A stretch of 64,000 bases of DNA from Rhabditoides inermis (GCA_963966185.1 CAWZYM010000110.1:124001-188000), one strand, 5' to 3'; counted from the stretch's first letter, positions 20,413 through 33,507 are shown. The notes: a model not told the origin generated them from the sequence alone. Made by a program: numbers and translations.

Positions 20413-22998
20413 AGAACCGAACTCGTGCCCTACATCACCCACTCGCAGTGCCACTCGGAGCGACTGGCGGTTCTGGAGCTATGCAAGGGAGGGAGTATCC
20501 TGCGCATCATTCTTTGTTACATGCCCACCGACCAGATGCCAGACACCGACTACAACAAGATACTGGACGACGTGCGGCGAATCTCAACTCGCACCTGCGA
20601 GACCCGACGACTCGATCCACGCTACAAGAAGATGAAGACGTGCACTATCTGGACTGGAGACTTCAACGGCCAGCTTGGCAAGAGACTGCACCCTGACGAC
20701 GCCGCCATCGGACACTTCGGCTACGGGGAGAGAAATGAAAGGGGAGAAATGCTGCTCGACTATTGCAATTCAAATGGGTGGAAGCTTGCCAATAGCTTCT
20801 TCAAACATCGAGCCGGAAGGAAGTGGACGTGGAGATGCCCATCAGGAGGATTCAAAGAGTACGATCTGTTCTTCGTGCAGTCAACGAGATACATCAAAAA
20901 CGTGGTGACAATCAACAAGTTCGCCGCCATGTCTGACCACCGAGCAATAAGAATGACGATACGACTCAATGCGTTCCGAGACACGGCCATCAAAACGAAG
21001 ATGAACAGGAAGACGGACTGGTCGATATATAGAACTGGAGTGGAGACAAGCCTAGATGCGAATATGAACGGAACCGCTGGAGATATGTACGACGAACTAC
21101 AGAAGACGCTGGAGAGGGCGCATAAGGTGGCGACGAGACTGGAGCCTAAGGAGGACTGGCGATCGCCAAGGACAATGGAGCTGTTCAATGAAAGAAGAGA
21201 ACTCCTCGGCCGAGCAGACGCGCGTTCCCGACTCGATTTGGTCATCACCAACAAGGCACTGAGGCTGTCCCTGCAGAACGACATCGACAAGAAGCAGTTC
21301 CTGCTCTACAAGAAGACACTCTCCGCCAAGCAGATATTCGAACCGGTACTTGCTCCGGTCATGTGGAAGATCAAAAATAACGACGGCAGTCTTACACGCA
21401 CGCAACAAGAACTCGAGGCTCGAATCAGCGAGTACTTCACGCTGCTCTTCACCAACCCGACCTCGGTGGCGCTGGAGCCGAGGCCGCCTGCGGAGCCACC
21501 GCCACTTGTTCTACACTCTGAAGTGCGACACCACCTTGCCAGAATGAGAAGACGAACTGCCCCTGGTATCGATCGGATATCGACCATGATGCTGCAGGCC
21601 GCCGGAGACCAAGTGCTAGATTCGATCGTGCGCCTCTTCAATAAGATCCTGGAGGAAGGGCGGCCACCGCCGATGTTTGCCGATTCTATTACTACTCTGA
21701 TCCCGAAAAGCGGGGATCTGAGCGACCTCTCCAACTTCCGACCTATCGCCGTGCTGCCGTCGCTGTATAAGCTGCTGACGCGGGTGCTACTGGGGAGAAT
21801 GGAGCCGATACTGGATGCAGAACAAGGAAAGGAGCAGGCGGGATTCAGAAAGAACTACTCGACGATAGAGCACGTACACACTCTCAAGGAGCTGATCTGG
21901 AAGTGCTACACCTACAAGTACGACCTCGTTCTCATCTTCTTGGATTTTTAGAAAGCCTACGATAGTGTGATTTGGAATGGCCTCTGGAATACGATCCATC
22001 GACAAGGAGTGCCAGGATACGTCATTAATCTACTAGAAGAGGTGTACTCGAATGCGAAGAACGAAATCAAGGTCAACTCTGGGCGAGCCGAAGTGAATGT
22101 GAAGAGAGGAGTGAGGCAGGGCTGCGTTCTCAGTCCGTGCTTGTTTAATGCAGTTCTTGAACAAATTTTGAGGAAGATGAATTGGGAGGACAAAGGAGTG
22201 AAGATTGATGGAGAGTACCTAAATCATCTACGGTATGCAGATGATGTGGTGCTATGTGCGCGGAGTAAGGAGACAGCACAGACAATGTTGAACGAGCTGA
22301 GTGGAGAAAGTGAACAATACGGGCTGCGGATCAGCCATAAGAAGACAAAGGTGCTAACGCTAGGATCCAACCGAACGATCACCCTTCGAGGAGTGCCACT
22401 GGAGACGGTCAGGTCGTTCAAGTACCTGGGAGTCGATATAAGCAAGGACAAGGACGTGACAGAAGTGGGGAGACGAATGGGCTGCGCATGGGGAGCCTTC
22501 AACAAGCATCGACGGTTTCTGACGCATAGGAGAGCGCCGATGAAGAGAAAACTAGCAGTGATGTATACGTGCGTACTGCCGGGAGTCCTCTACGGAAGCG
22601 AGGCGTGGGCGTTGACAGAGGAACAGAAGGAGGGACTGCGGCGGATGCAGCGAAGAATGGAGCGAGCGATGTTGAATGTGAGCCTGCGCGACAGGATGAG
22701 GAATACGACTGTACGAGGACTGACGGGAATGAAGGACGTGATGGAGATTGCTTGGAGGAGGAAGGCGAGCTGGGCGAAGAAGGTGGCCAACTTCAACAAC
22801 CGATGGTCGCGCCGAGTAACTGAATGGAGACCGTTTGGACAGAAGAGGAGAGTGGGAGCGCCGTACGTGAAGTGGAGCGACGACTTGGAGGAGATGATGG
22901 AGCGACAAGGACTGAGCGGGGAGACCTGGACGAGACTAGCAAGAAGAGACGACTGCGACGAATGGAAGCGGATTATGCTCACGGGACCAGCTCCATAG
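20413..22998 (+). pseudogene. RTE endonuclease-reverse transcriptase ORF with one stop
   Basis: The endonuclease shows CTIWTGDFNGQLGKR, LANSFFKHRAGRKWTW and MSDHRAIRM. The RT shows RRRTAPGIDRIS, FRPIAVLPSLYKLLTRVL, KEQAGFRKNYST, FLDF*KAYDSV (first catalytic Asp), GVRQGCVLSPCLFN and LRYADDVVL (catalytic box at 22233-22244). The C-terminal tail RWAxH-like region reads WSRRVTEWRPFGQKRR. A single TAG at 21949-21951 replaces the residue between DF and KAYD; otherwise the frame is open for over 2.5 kb, so the copy is young. Confidence 0.9.
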
Positions 22999-23050
22999 CG
23001 AACCAAACCATTGGAATGTGTATAGAGATCCTGGATAAAATTTTTGATTT
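20413..23050 (+). mobile_element. RTE-type LINE, 5'-truncated, inserted in a cassette exon
   Basis: The exon phrase GCGAGTGTT is cut after 20412 by LINE sequence and the array resumes at 23051 with the intron end TTGATTTTTTCAG. The insert begins inside the endonuclease domain, as expected for 5' truncation during target-primed reverse transcription. It ends in short AT-rich TTTGATT repeats, the type of 3' tail seen in RTE elements. Confidence 0.88.
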
Positions 23051-23968
23051 GATTTTTTTGATTGATTTTTTCAGGTGACACAGTCTCCCCCCATGGAGAC
23101 GCAGTCCGTGTACGACCAAGTCGACGAGCAGCTGATTGGCCAGCAGACGCCGCCCGTCAATGTACCAATGGATCAGGTGCGACTTTGTATATTTACTTTT
23201 CATTGATTGTTGTTGTAGACCGCTGGTGTCTCTGCGAGTGTTCCAAACAAGCCGGGCAACGTGTCCACCAACACGGACAACAACATGGCGCAGGTGGTCA
23301 AGGTGGATTTTTTTTCGGATTTATTGATTGTTTCAGGTGACACAGTCTCCCCCCATGGAGACGCAGTCCGTGTACGACCAAGTCGACGAGCAGCTGATTG
23401 GCCAGCAGACGCCGCCCGTCAATGTACCAATGGATCAGGTGCGACTTTGTACATTTACTTTTCATTGATTGTTGTTGTAGACCGCTGGTGTCTTTGCGAG
23501 TGTTCCAAACAAGTTGGGCAACGTGTCCACCAACACGGACAACAACATGGCGCAGGTGGTCAAGGAGGATTTTTTTCGGACTTATTGATTTTTTCAGGTG
23601 ACACAGTCTCCCCCCATGGAGACGCAGTCCGTGTACGACCAAGTCGACGAGCAGCTGATTGGCCAGCAGACGCCGCCCGTCAATGTACCAATGGATCAGG
23701 TGCGACTTTGTATATTTACTTTTCATTGATTGTTGTTGTAGACCGCTGGTGTCTCTGCGAGTGTTCCAAACAAGCCGGGCAACGTGTCCACCAACACGGA
23801 CAACAACATGGCGCAGGTGGTCAAGGTGGATTTTTTTCGGATTTATTGATTGTTTCAGGTGACACAGTCTTCCCCCATGGAGACGCAGTCCGTGTACGAC
23901 CAAGTCGACGAGCAGCTGATTGGCCAGCAGACGCCGCCCGTCAATAAACCAGTAGATCAGGTGACACT
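23051..23968 (+). repeat. Tandem array of two-exon cassettes, 261-bp period
   Basis: The phrase ATGGAGACGCAGTCCGTG begins at 23093, 23354, 23615 and 23876, exactly 261 bp apart. Each unit holds an 84-nt exon (TAGVSASVPNKPGNVSTN...), a 34-nt intron, a 102-nt exon (METQSVYDQVDEQLIGQQ...) and a 42-nt intron, all phase 0. Each unit therefore adds 62 residues without shifting frame. In the second unit the donor after VVK reads GAGGAT instead of GTGGAT (about 23565), so that splice site is lost. The product is Gln/Asn/Pro-rich; no known domain is seen. Confidence 0.9.
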
Positions 23969-24110
23969 TTGAATATTTACTTTTCATTCCTCGATTTATT
24001 TTGCATGCCCATTACACAGTTTACACGACACTTGCAGGTCGGGGCGTGGTTGCGCTCGAATCCACGGTCATCACCCAAGGGCTGCCACATCCGCACAACT
24101 ATGAGTGGGT

Positions 24111-24840
<730 letters not shown>

Positions 24841-25130
24841 CCTTTTCTCTCTCACCTGCACCAGTGTATATCCCTCCTCGACACCTTCACAGCCTCCTTT
24901 TCATTTGATATTCGAGACATCTGGGCAGATAAGAGACCCACGTGCCTCTTAAATCGATAGCCAATCGATTAATCGTAAATATGATTTTTAAATTCGTATT
25001 ATCGAATGAATTGACGTGTACTTGGATCAATTTAACATTAATTTACTGATTGATATATTTTTCGGTTCAAACTGCGTCTTGCGTTGGGATTGATCGCATT
25101 GTGTTATTCGAGAATATGTTACAACAGGGA
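24841..25130. other. Spacer without recognised features
   Basis: AT-rich sequence joins the CT tract to the inner end of the right arm. No gene is seen. Confidence 0.4.
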
Positions 25131-25966
25131 AACGTACGTGAATGCAACTCAGAAAAAACATTATTCAAACTCTCGAGCAATCTTTACTTTTATTTTGATT
25201 CTCATTCAAACAACGTGACTGTCGAAATAAGGCAAATTCCAAGAAACGATCAATTGTTTCACATTGAACTTCACCGGTTTTTCATTCTTGAGGAACGTAC
25301 AAAAATTCATTTCGAAAAGTCAGTTCTCTCACTGCCCACGATCCCTTCAAACAGGGCCACAATCCATAAATTGCCTGTGGGGAGGAGGCGATGGGAACGC
25401 GAGAGAGTGTGTAAAGAGAGAGGCACCAGAAACGTCCACCAAAATCCCGGACATCCGTGGACGTCCATGGCTCCATGGACAGGAATCACCTAACTCGAGC
25501 TGTACTGTATGTTTGTACCAATTCATTCACATCGGAGGAAATCAAGTCAAACGAAAAAGCCGATAAATCAATAATCAATACATACAATACAATCAATACA
25601 ATACATTAATAAACTTCCATAGTAAAAACGGAACAGTTTCAACACTACTTTGTATAAATGATCCAACCAGGTTCTAGGTAATCTTAACTAAAATATGAAG
25701 CTGGATTATTCATTTAGTGAGAAGTGGTTCAAACGGCATAACCTGGTCCGTTTTCCTCACTCTCCTCTGTCCCATATCGAGTGGCGAGACTTCGTCTTTC
25801 CGCATAGATCACGTTTAAATACTGATCTCTGGAAAGCGTAGTTGTACCGGGTCGACGGGGGTCTGTCAACGTCGACAAGAGCTGCTTACACTCTCTTTTC
25901 GTCATGTTGTATTTCTCTCTGTGTACCCCCCACATGCACTATGAATAAACATATTATTATACTTAC

Positions 25967-26056
25967 CTTCCCGTCGAATAGAGCAATGTCGGCTCTCCAG
26001 AGAGCAGGAGAGTCGGCGCCTTCCGCGCGAATGTTCGACTCCAGAGAGGCGCCGTA
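25967..26056 (-). pseudogene. Pseudouridine-5'-phosphate glycosidase-like exon, right-arm copy
   Basis: Mirror image of 16925-17015, with the same inserted PVPWR-type codons and the same GTAAGT donor. Both arm copies therefore derive from one already modified exon, while the copy at 24323 is an older or independent version. Confidence 0.55.
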
Positions 26057-26346
26057 TATGCACATTTCAGTTTCCTCCTAAAAATTAGAATCTAACTTTC
26101 GGGATAGCGGCCTTTGATTTCTTCTGCCTGCACTCTACTTATTTCCCCCACAGTTCTCCTTTAATTAAATCGGTTTTGGTTCATCTATCAGTCATCATCA
26201 CATTGCGAAACTGAAAGAATTTAGAGATAACGTATTTTCCAATAACTAGTTATCCGTTTTGCACCATTGTATCAAGTTATATCAGTCTTGTGAGTCATGT
26301 GATAAGCTATAAAGACAGTTGTTAGATTATCTGCTTCATTCGAGCA

Positions 26347-27434
26347 ATGGCGACGACGACAGCAGTGACCCTGGATGTCGGCGGGACGGTATTCAAAACA
26401 TCCGTCTCCACTCTGAGACGGTGGCCTGGCACATTCCTCGATGTGCTGGTATCCAACAGATGGACAGAGGTGAGAGAGGGAGAGAGAGAGAGGAAGAGAG
26501 AGAGAGAGAGAGAGAGATAGAGAGAGAGAGATCACCTCTAGAAGAACCCTTCCACTCCTCTGTTTATCGACCGTGATCCGAAACACTTCCGCCTTATCCT
26601 CAACTACCTTCGTAGTGGGTCTGTGAATGCACCAAAAACTGCGACGGAGAAAAGCGAGCTTATATCTGAAGCTGATGTGAGTTCTATTGGAACACCTGCA
26701 ATCGTTCATTGTCCGCATTGTCAGTTCTACGGTCTGGTAGACATGCGTGATCGATTGGCGGCATCGCAAGAGGGAGAGGAAAGCGAGGACGGAACGGAGG
26801 AAATTACACCATCCACTCCCACGCGTTTCAAACGAGGAGACAGCGTCAAGTTCATGTACGTATACGTTCTGTTCACGTTTCACGCACATATCGCGTATTA
26901 ATTTTACAGTGGAAACCAGTGTGCTGAACAACTGATCAAGATGGCTCAGGATCTGAGTATGACTTGGATGCCCGACAAACTTCCCATCATTCTGCAAAAG
27001 TTGATCATGGTGAGAATAGATGCACATTTTCAACTACATTATCGCTTACATACTTAGGGCGAGAAAGGTCGTCCATTGGCGTTGGTTGAAAGACGACTGC
27101 AACAATCCGACATCCGCTGCCTCTCACATATTGTGCAACACAACGTCACTATGACTATTGATATCGTGAGTATCTAAGATCTAGCTTTACTAAGTAGTAA
27201 TCTTCATTTCTCAATAGAGATTCGAGACACAACATGAAATGTACAATGCGGCATATATATTGAAGTGAACCTAGGCTATCTGTCAAAGTGCGTGTTTTTC
27301 AGTGTTACGAAGACATCTGCGTGGTTCGATACCTCTTCAGCAGTGAACAGTTGGATCTGATCATCCCGGCAGCGCTGCTTGTGTTGGTCGAAAAGGCGAG
27401 AGACAGGCACACACAGTGTATCCTTACGCAGTGA
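26347..27434 (+). CDS. KCTD/BTB-domain protein, right copy (5 exons, 258 aa)
   Basis: Exons are 26347-26469, 26542-26855, 26910-27009, 27058-27165 and 27303-27434, 777 nt in all with matching phases and exactly the same exon lengths as the left copy. The protein begins MATTTAVTLDVGGTVFKTS (KCTD-type BTB/T1 domain, residues about 5-100), has a CPHC motif near residue 115 and ends RHTQCILTQ. The family usually forms oligomeric adaptors for cullin-3 ubiquitin ligases or channel regulators; the partner here is unknown. Intron 1 is a GA repeat growing directly out of the GTGAGA donor. Both copies lack stops or frameshifts, so either could be expressed. Confidence 0.88.
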
Positions 27435-27543
27435 GAAGTGAGAGTTTCTCGGTTATCTCTGCGTAGAAAATTCGAACACTGCTTATGAAATACGATGTGT
27501 TGAAATAAACAGTTTGATTATGTTGAGTTGATGAGTTCATACA

Positions 27544-27547
<4 letters not shown>

Positions 27548-27614
<67 letters not shown>
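27548..27614. repeat. (TA)n tract at left edge of the arm insertion
   Basis: Follows the KCTD 3' flank (TTCATACAGAATATA), which abuts the left-arm (TA)n in the same way. A second short TA tract lies at 27753-27790. Confidence 0.9.
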
Positions 27615-27619
<5 letters not shown>

Positions 27620-27750
27620 AAAGGTAAAGGTATCCCCTCGATTCGAGAGATTCACTCTGCGGAGGGGGTCGAAGGAGGTCTGTGGCACTACACCATAGCC
27701 CAACGATTTTCCAACGACGGTATCTGGCCTAGCCTTCGCAGCACATACTG

Positions 27751-27752
<2 letters not shown>
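27615..27752. repeat. SINE-like fragment between TA tracts
   Basis: AAGGTAAAAGGTAAAGGTATCC...CGATTCGAGAGATTCAC at 27615-27660 resembles GGTGAAGGTAAAGGTATCC..CGATTCAGGAGATTCAC at 40640-40675, so it is a dispersed repeat. No A or B box pair was confirmed. Confidence 0.45.
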
Positions 27753-27793
<41 letters not shown>

Positions 27794-27795
<2 letters not shown>

Positions 27796-29400
27796 GATAC
27801 GATTTCGGTCCCACTCTCTATCCTTTTTTTCAATGTCTACTTCCGTATGCAATGTCCCTGAGATTTGGAAACTGGCGTATATAAAACCTCTATATAAAAA
27901 GGAGGCTCGTGATGATCCACTCAACTACAGGCCTATCAGCCTTATAAGTAGTGTTGCGAAATTTCTGGAACGCATTTGCGTCAAGCAAATCACGGAATTT
28001 CTTGAGAGGAATTCGTTTCTTACATCTAGGCAATTTGGCTTTCGCAAGAATAGATCTACAAACGCTCAACTTATTGAGTGTCATAGTCACTGGTTGAAAC
28101 ACCTATCTAATGGAATGGTTATCGATTGTATATACTTTGATTTCAAGAAGGCATTCGATACTATTAATCACAACTTGCTATACAAAAAGTTGCATTCGCT
28201 GGGAATTCGCGGTAACGTATTGGGATGGATTAGAAGTTTCTTGACCGACCGTCGCCAACAAGTAATGGTCGGTGATGAGCTTTCCTCTCCACGGCTTGTC
28301 AACTGTGGTGTACCACAGGGGTCTTGCCTAGGTCCCATACTGTTCAATGTCTATATTAATGATATCGTCTCCAATCTTCCCGACTATGTTGAGTGTGCGC
28401 TTTACGCCGATGATTTGAAAATTTCCTTCGCATTTGATGCGAATGATCCTTCCGCCCAGCATTAATTTCAAGTGGCAATTGATTTAGTCGCATGGTGGTC
28501 CCTTCAGTGGGGTTTACAAATATCTACTCAGAAAACACAGATACTGCATATACATAGGACGTCGTAATCCCAGGCATGAGTATTTCGCACACGGCACAAC
28601 TCTCGCCCCTGCCGATACTGTCAGGGATTTAGGCGTCTCTATCAGCAGTTCTCTTGCCTTTGACGATCACTATTCCAACATTGTTCAGAATACGCTTCAC
28701 TCCATAAACGACTTTCTGCGCGTATATCGCACTCGCAATCTCACTGTTCTTAAAGTCGCATACGTAACCTATTTTTGGTGCAAACTTGAGTATTGTACAG
28801 AATTATGGAATCCTAAAGATGTGGGATCGGTGAATCTGATTGAGTCGGTACAAAGACATTTTACGCGCCGAATATGTCACCGTGCCGGCTTTTTCTCGCT
28901 CACTTATCCCCAACGCCTCCAGCTATTAGATCTTCAAACGCTCGAAGAGCGACGCTTAATAATCGATATCGCGTATATTCATAAGGTTATGACTAATCGC
29001 ACTAGTCTAGAGTATTCTGGCCTCTTCAACATTGTACCTTCCCGGTCTCGTGTTTCTCATGGGTGGCGCCTGATTCCTTGCTTTGACACAACTTTAAAGA
29101 GCAGCACGTTTTTCAGTAGGGTTTTTGCACTATGGAACACACTTCCCAACAACATCATTTTATCTGCGAAACATCAAACAGTGAAATCTTTCCTTCCTAG
29201 ATAACCCCCATTTGTTCCCTCCGTCCAAAATTAGATGAGTGCTCATTTGGGAACCTGTGTTATCTGTTTTATCCTATTTTTGTGTTTATTTATTTTTCAA
29301 TGCCGTATTCACTCTATTTATGTGTTTGTCCTGTGTTCATCTATATAGTATACGCGGTAATAAATATGTTTATTATTATTATTATTATTACTATTATTAT
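27794..29400 (+). mobile_element. CR1/Jockey-type LINE copy with intact 3' end
   Basis: The RT begins near WKLAYIKPLYKKE, with NYRPISLISSVAKFLERI, RKNRSTNAQL, YFDFKKAFDTIN, GVPQGSCLGPILFN and ALYADDLKI. A stop and frameshift near 28465-28565 precede the C-terminal segment (TVRDLGVSISSSLAF...; SVQRHFTRRICHRAGF...; FALWNTLPNNI), which ends at 29204. A 3' UTR and an (ATT)n tail (about 29366-29404) follow. It belongs to the same family as the element at 612-3400 but is 5'-truncated rather than 3'-truncated. A 3' fragment of the family lies at 32172-32525. Confidence 0.88.
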
Positions 29401-29516
<116 letters not shown>

Positions 29517-29517
29517 T

Positions 29518-29820
29518 AATTCGAGTGGACGGAGAGAAGCTGAACCATCTGCTGACGACATCGTGCTGATCACCGAGACCACGGCAGATGCTGAACGGAT
29601 GCTGAACGAGCTGAACACGGAGAGCGAGAAGGCCGGGCTGCGCATCAACATCGGCAAGACGCAGTTCATCCGAAACGAGCAGGCTGCCGCTGGGACTATC
29701 CATCTTTCCGGCCAGGCAATCGAAGAGGTGGAGAAGTACATCTACCTCGGACGGGCCATAAACGCAAAGAATATGGTGCCGCTGGATAGGCCGTCCGCAT
29801 TCCGCGGATGGCTGAATTGA
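29518..29820 (+). pseudogene. Duplicate fragment of the RTE-like RT
   Basis: Bases 29521-29765 repeat 30400-30650 almost exactly (VDGEKLNHL...[14 protein letters not shown]...TQFIRNEQAAAGTI...). It lacks 7 bases (CGCTTCG) that would complete LRFADD, and it diverges after AINAKN. It is a direct, partial duplication lying about 880 bp upstream of its parent. Confidence 0.85.
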
Positions 29821-31221
29821 ACACGGGAAACAAGACGCCTGTTCTCGACTTTCCTGGAAGGGACCCCCATCCCCGACAGCTGGAGAGAGGCGCGGCTCGT
29901 AGTACTCCCGAAAAAAGGACCCCGTGAGAAGCTCTCCAACTGGCGCCCGATCGCTCTACTCAGCCTGCTCTACAAAACCTATTCCAAGGTGTTGTTGAAC
30001 AGGCTGAAACGGACTCTGGAATACGAACAACCACGAGAACAAGCCGGATTCCGGAGCGGCTACTGCTGCGCCGATCACCTCCAGACCGTCTCTCAGGTCG
30101 TGGAGAGAGCCCGCAAATACAAAACCCCGCTAGTGCTCACCTTTGTCGACTTCGAGAAGGCGTTCGACCGGCTCGACCACGGACTCCTTCTACGTGCTCT
30201 TGAGATGCTCAACGTCGAGGAAGGATACCTGACTGCGCTATCCGACTGCTACGACAACAACCAGCTACTTCTGAAGCTCAACGAGCTGAAAATCCCTGTG
30301 CGATGCGGAGTGAAGCAAGGAGACACTTTCTTCCCAGTGCTCTTCACTGCTGCGCTGGAAGTCGTCTTCCGCCAACTCGACTGGAGTCACTACGGCTTTC
30401 GAGTGGACGGAGAGAAGCTGAACCATCTGCGCTTCGCTGACGACATCGTGCTGATCACCGAGACCACGGCAGATGCTGAACGGATGCTGAACGAGCCGAA
30501 CACGGAGAGCGAGAAGGCCGGGCTGCGCATCAACATCGGCAAGACGCAGTTCATCCGAAACAAGCAGGCTGCCGCTGGGACTATCCATCTTTCCGGCCAG
30601 GCAATCGAAGAGGTGGAGAAGTACATCTACCTCGGACGGGCCATACACGCAAAGAACACCCTCACTTCGGAGCTGGCAATGAGAACGAGAGCAGGATGGG
30701 CGGCATTTGGCAACATCAAGGAGACACTGGACACGCTGAACGACAAACACCTTAAGGCGAACCTCTTCAATACATGCGTACTCCCCCACTGTGTTACGGC
30801 TCGGAGACGTGGGCCTACACTACCACCACGCTCGGTCGCATCCAGACCGCACACCGCGCAATGGAGCGACAGATGCTGGGATACTCACTCTATCGGCAGC
30901 GAGACGAGGAACTGAGCAGCGAGGACATGCGGGCAAGATCCGCGTTGACCAACCCAACCTCCTACATGGCGCGCAGCAAACATAGATGGGCCGGACACAT
31001 ACAAAGGAGGACGGACGGGCGATGGACACGGGCGACTACCGATTTGAGGCCGCGCAACGTCACTCGAGAACGCGGATGGCCGCCAACCCGCTGGGCAGAT
31101 TCTGTCCGCAATTATACAAAACTGTTCTATGGGCGCAGGAACGACTACAAGCAGTGGGCAACTGCAGCTCGAGACCGTTCACTGTGGCGAAAGATGGGCT
31201 CCGCGCTTGCAAGCTGAAAGA
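29821..31221 (+). pseudogene. Second RTE-like reverse transcriptase, frameshifted
   Basis: It reads IPDSWREARLVVLPKKG, NWRPIALLSLLYKTYSKVLLNR, EQAGFRSGYCC, TFVDFEKAFDRLDH, CGVKQGDTFFPVLF and LRFADDIVL (catalytic box 30433-30444). A frameshift near 30787 separates this from the C-terminal tail CYGSETWAYT...MERQMLGYSL...RWAGHIQRRTDGRW. It belongs to a different lineage from the RTE element at 20.4 kb. The endonuclease part is missing. Confidence 0.85.
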
Positions 31222-31239
31222 GCATTCAAGTATTCAAGT

Positions 31240-31580
<341 letters not shown>

Positions 31581-31599
31581 TGCAGGTACGGCTCCGATC

Positions 31600-31843
31600 T
31601 CGAACCATTCTCCCGATTAACATTTTATGTCGGAACAGAGCCGACAAACAAACACACTCGCACGAGAGCGTGTCCTTTTTCAGTATGTCGGACGCGCGCG
31701 TGGCTCGATTCGGTCAGACGCACACGGGGACATGTGCCACCAACAGACTCGTACTACGTTTCACGTCTACGCGACAGGAAAACGATGCCAAGATGCGGTT
31801 CTGGATGGACTTCGAGTCGGGTGTGGAAAGAGAGGTGGAGGGA

Positions 31844-31928
<85 letters not shown>

Positions 31929-32700
31929 CCTTCCAGTCGCTCCCTCCTCTCCGAACACCACCATCATCCAGCACGTCCATCACTCAGAGTCGAGCACGTC
32001 TGGCCTCACTATTGCAATGTTAAGCTTTTTTTGCTATACGTGTTACCTTCTATTCATTAATTCATTTATTTTTGTATTTTTTCCCAGCGCTAACCACACA
32101 TGCATCCAATACATGAACATGTATTGGATGCATGTGTGGATGAACTTGAACATAATATATAATATAATATATAATCTTCAACATTGTACCTTCCCGGTCT
32201 CGTGTTTCTCATGGGTGGCGCCTGATTCCTTGCTTTGACACAACTTTAAAGAGCAGCACGTTTTTCAGTAGGGTTTTTGCACTATGGAACACACTCCCCA
32301 ACAACATCATTTTATCTGCGAAACATCAAACAGTGAAATCGTACCTCCTAGATAACCCCCATTTGTTCCCTCCGTCCAAAATTAGATGAGTGCTCATTTG
32401 GGAACCTGTGTTATCTGTTTTATCCTATTTTTGTGTTAATTTATTTTCCAATGCCGTATTCACTCTAATTATGTATTAGTCCTGTCCTGTGTTCATATAT
32501 ATAGTATACGCGGTAATAAATATTATTATGTACATGAATATGCTATTCTGGATGAATGTTTGCTTTGATTTGATTTCCATTCAGTCTCTTTGGAGTCTTT
32601 GGTACGTTCCATCTTCCATTCAGTGTCTCGCTTTTCTTGCCTGTTTCCTCATTCTGTCGTTCATTGCAGGCGGAAGTATGGCACTTGATGAAAAGGTGAG
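31600..32700 (+). pseudogene. 3' fragment of a CUB-type membrane protein gene
   Basis: Exons equivalent to the last ones of the CUB gene at 33508-38647 appear in order. ATNRLVLRFTSTRQEND...FWMDFESG (to about 31832) parallels TNRLIVEFTS...YWLDFESG. After a GA-filled intron, VAPSSPNTTIIQHVHHSES (31929) parallels VAPVSPNTTFIQHVNHAES. Finally CLAFLACFLILSFIAGG (about 32622-32697) is the transmembrane exon. A LINE 3' end is inserted between the last two. Upstream exons are missing because the inverted-duplication breakpoint lies immediately 5'. Confidence 0.75.
32172..32525 (+). mobile_element. 3' end of the CR1/Jockey-type LINE
   Basis: Nearly identical to 29024-29375: coding tail FNIVPSRSRVSHGWRLIP...LWNTLPNNI, then the same 3' UTR and a TAATAAATATTATTATG tail. 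The short length indicates strong 5' truncation. It sits inside the CUB fragment. Confidence 0.88.
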
Positions 32701-33130
32701 AAAAAACTATAACTGAAAGAAGAAGAGGGACAACAAGTATGTACAATATTCAGAAAAAAACACTAATTTTCATTTAATCTGAACAAGCTCACAGTCTGCT
32801 GCAGTTCACAGCACAGTGTGTCGAAAAACGACTTGTCCATTCCAGCAACAAGTACTCGAATCTGTTCGCTGCACGATCTCTCGCAGACAGGGACACTGTA
32901 CAGTTTAGTACCTTGACGTGGGTTACAGTTACTTACTATTGCACCTATGTAGTAACCTTTTTTTCAGTGGCTCGCTGTAATCGCATCGCTCAACTATACT
33001 TATACGCATTCTTAATAAAGTTCTTTTTCTACGTGTTTTTGCTGGAACTAGCTGGAACACAACGCCCGCTAGTACGCTTCGCACCTAATTAATCAACTGT
33101 CCGCAGTCAACAGCTGATCAGTTCAGGGCT
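32701..33130. other. Intergenic spacer
   Basis: No gene recognised. It carries the 5' flank of the CUB gene; the portion from 33131 is repeated at position 1 of the window. Confidence 0.4.
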
Positions 33131-33507
33131 ACTCGATTCGTATTTCGCAACGCACTCGCATGTGCCATGTGGTTCTGTGCAGTAGTGGGATAGTGCGATT
33201 TTTCTCGCCCCCACCCCTGTCTCTGTCTTTTTTCTTTCAGTGTAAACACCACCCAGATCGGACGTTCGATCAAGCCAATTGCGAAATGCACTTCTTCTTT
33301 TTTTGAGATCAACAAAAGTTCATAAGCCGGACATTCGCTCTCTTCGTTCATTGTGGTGTTTTTTTTGTTGCTGAACTTTGCGAAATGTGTTTCTTCTTCT
33401 TTTCTCGAGAGGAAAAGTATATGAGCCGTGCATTCGCTCTACTGGTTCCTTTTTTGTCTGTTTTGTGTTGTTGAATGATTCGATTTCATCCAATTGATCA
33501 TAGTGTG

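Larger units (their letters stand above)
25131..27546. repeat. Right arm of the inverted duplication (inner part)
   Basis: This is the reverse complement of about 15448-17455. It carries the glycosidase exon on the minus strand and the KCTD gene on the plus strand. The outer part of the arm continues after the (TA)n/LINE insertion, at 31340-31580. An extra stretch at about 25560-25960 has no equivalent in the left arm, which is shorter there. Confidence 0.9.

Noticed and set aside
23298..23987. A 229-codon minus-strand frame across the cassette array
   Set aside because: Antisense of the tandem cassettes. The plus strand has the consistent exon-intron structure.
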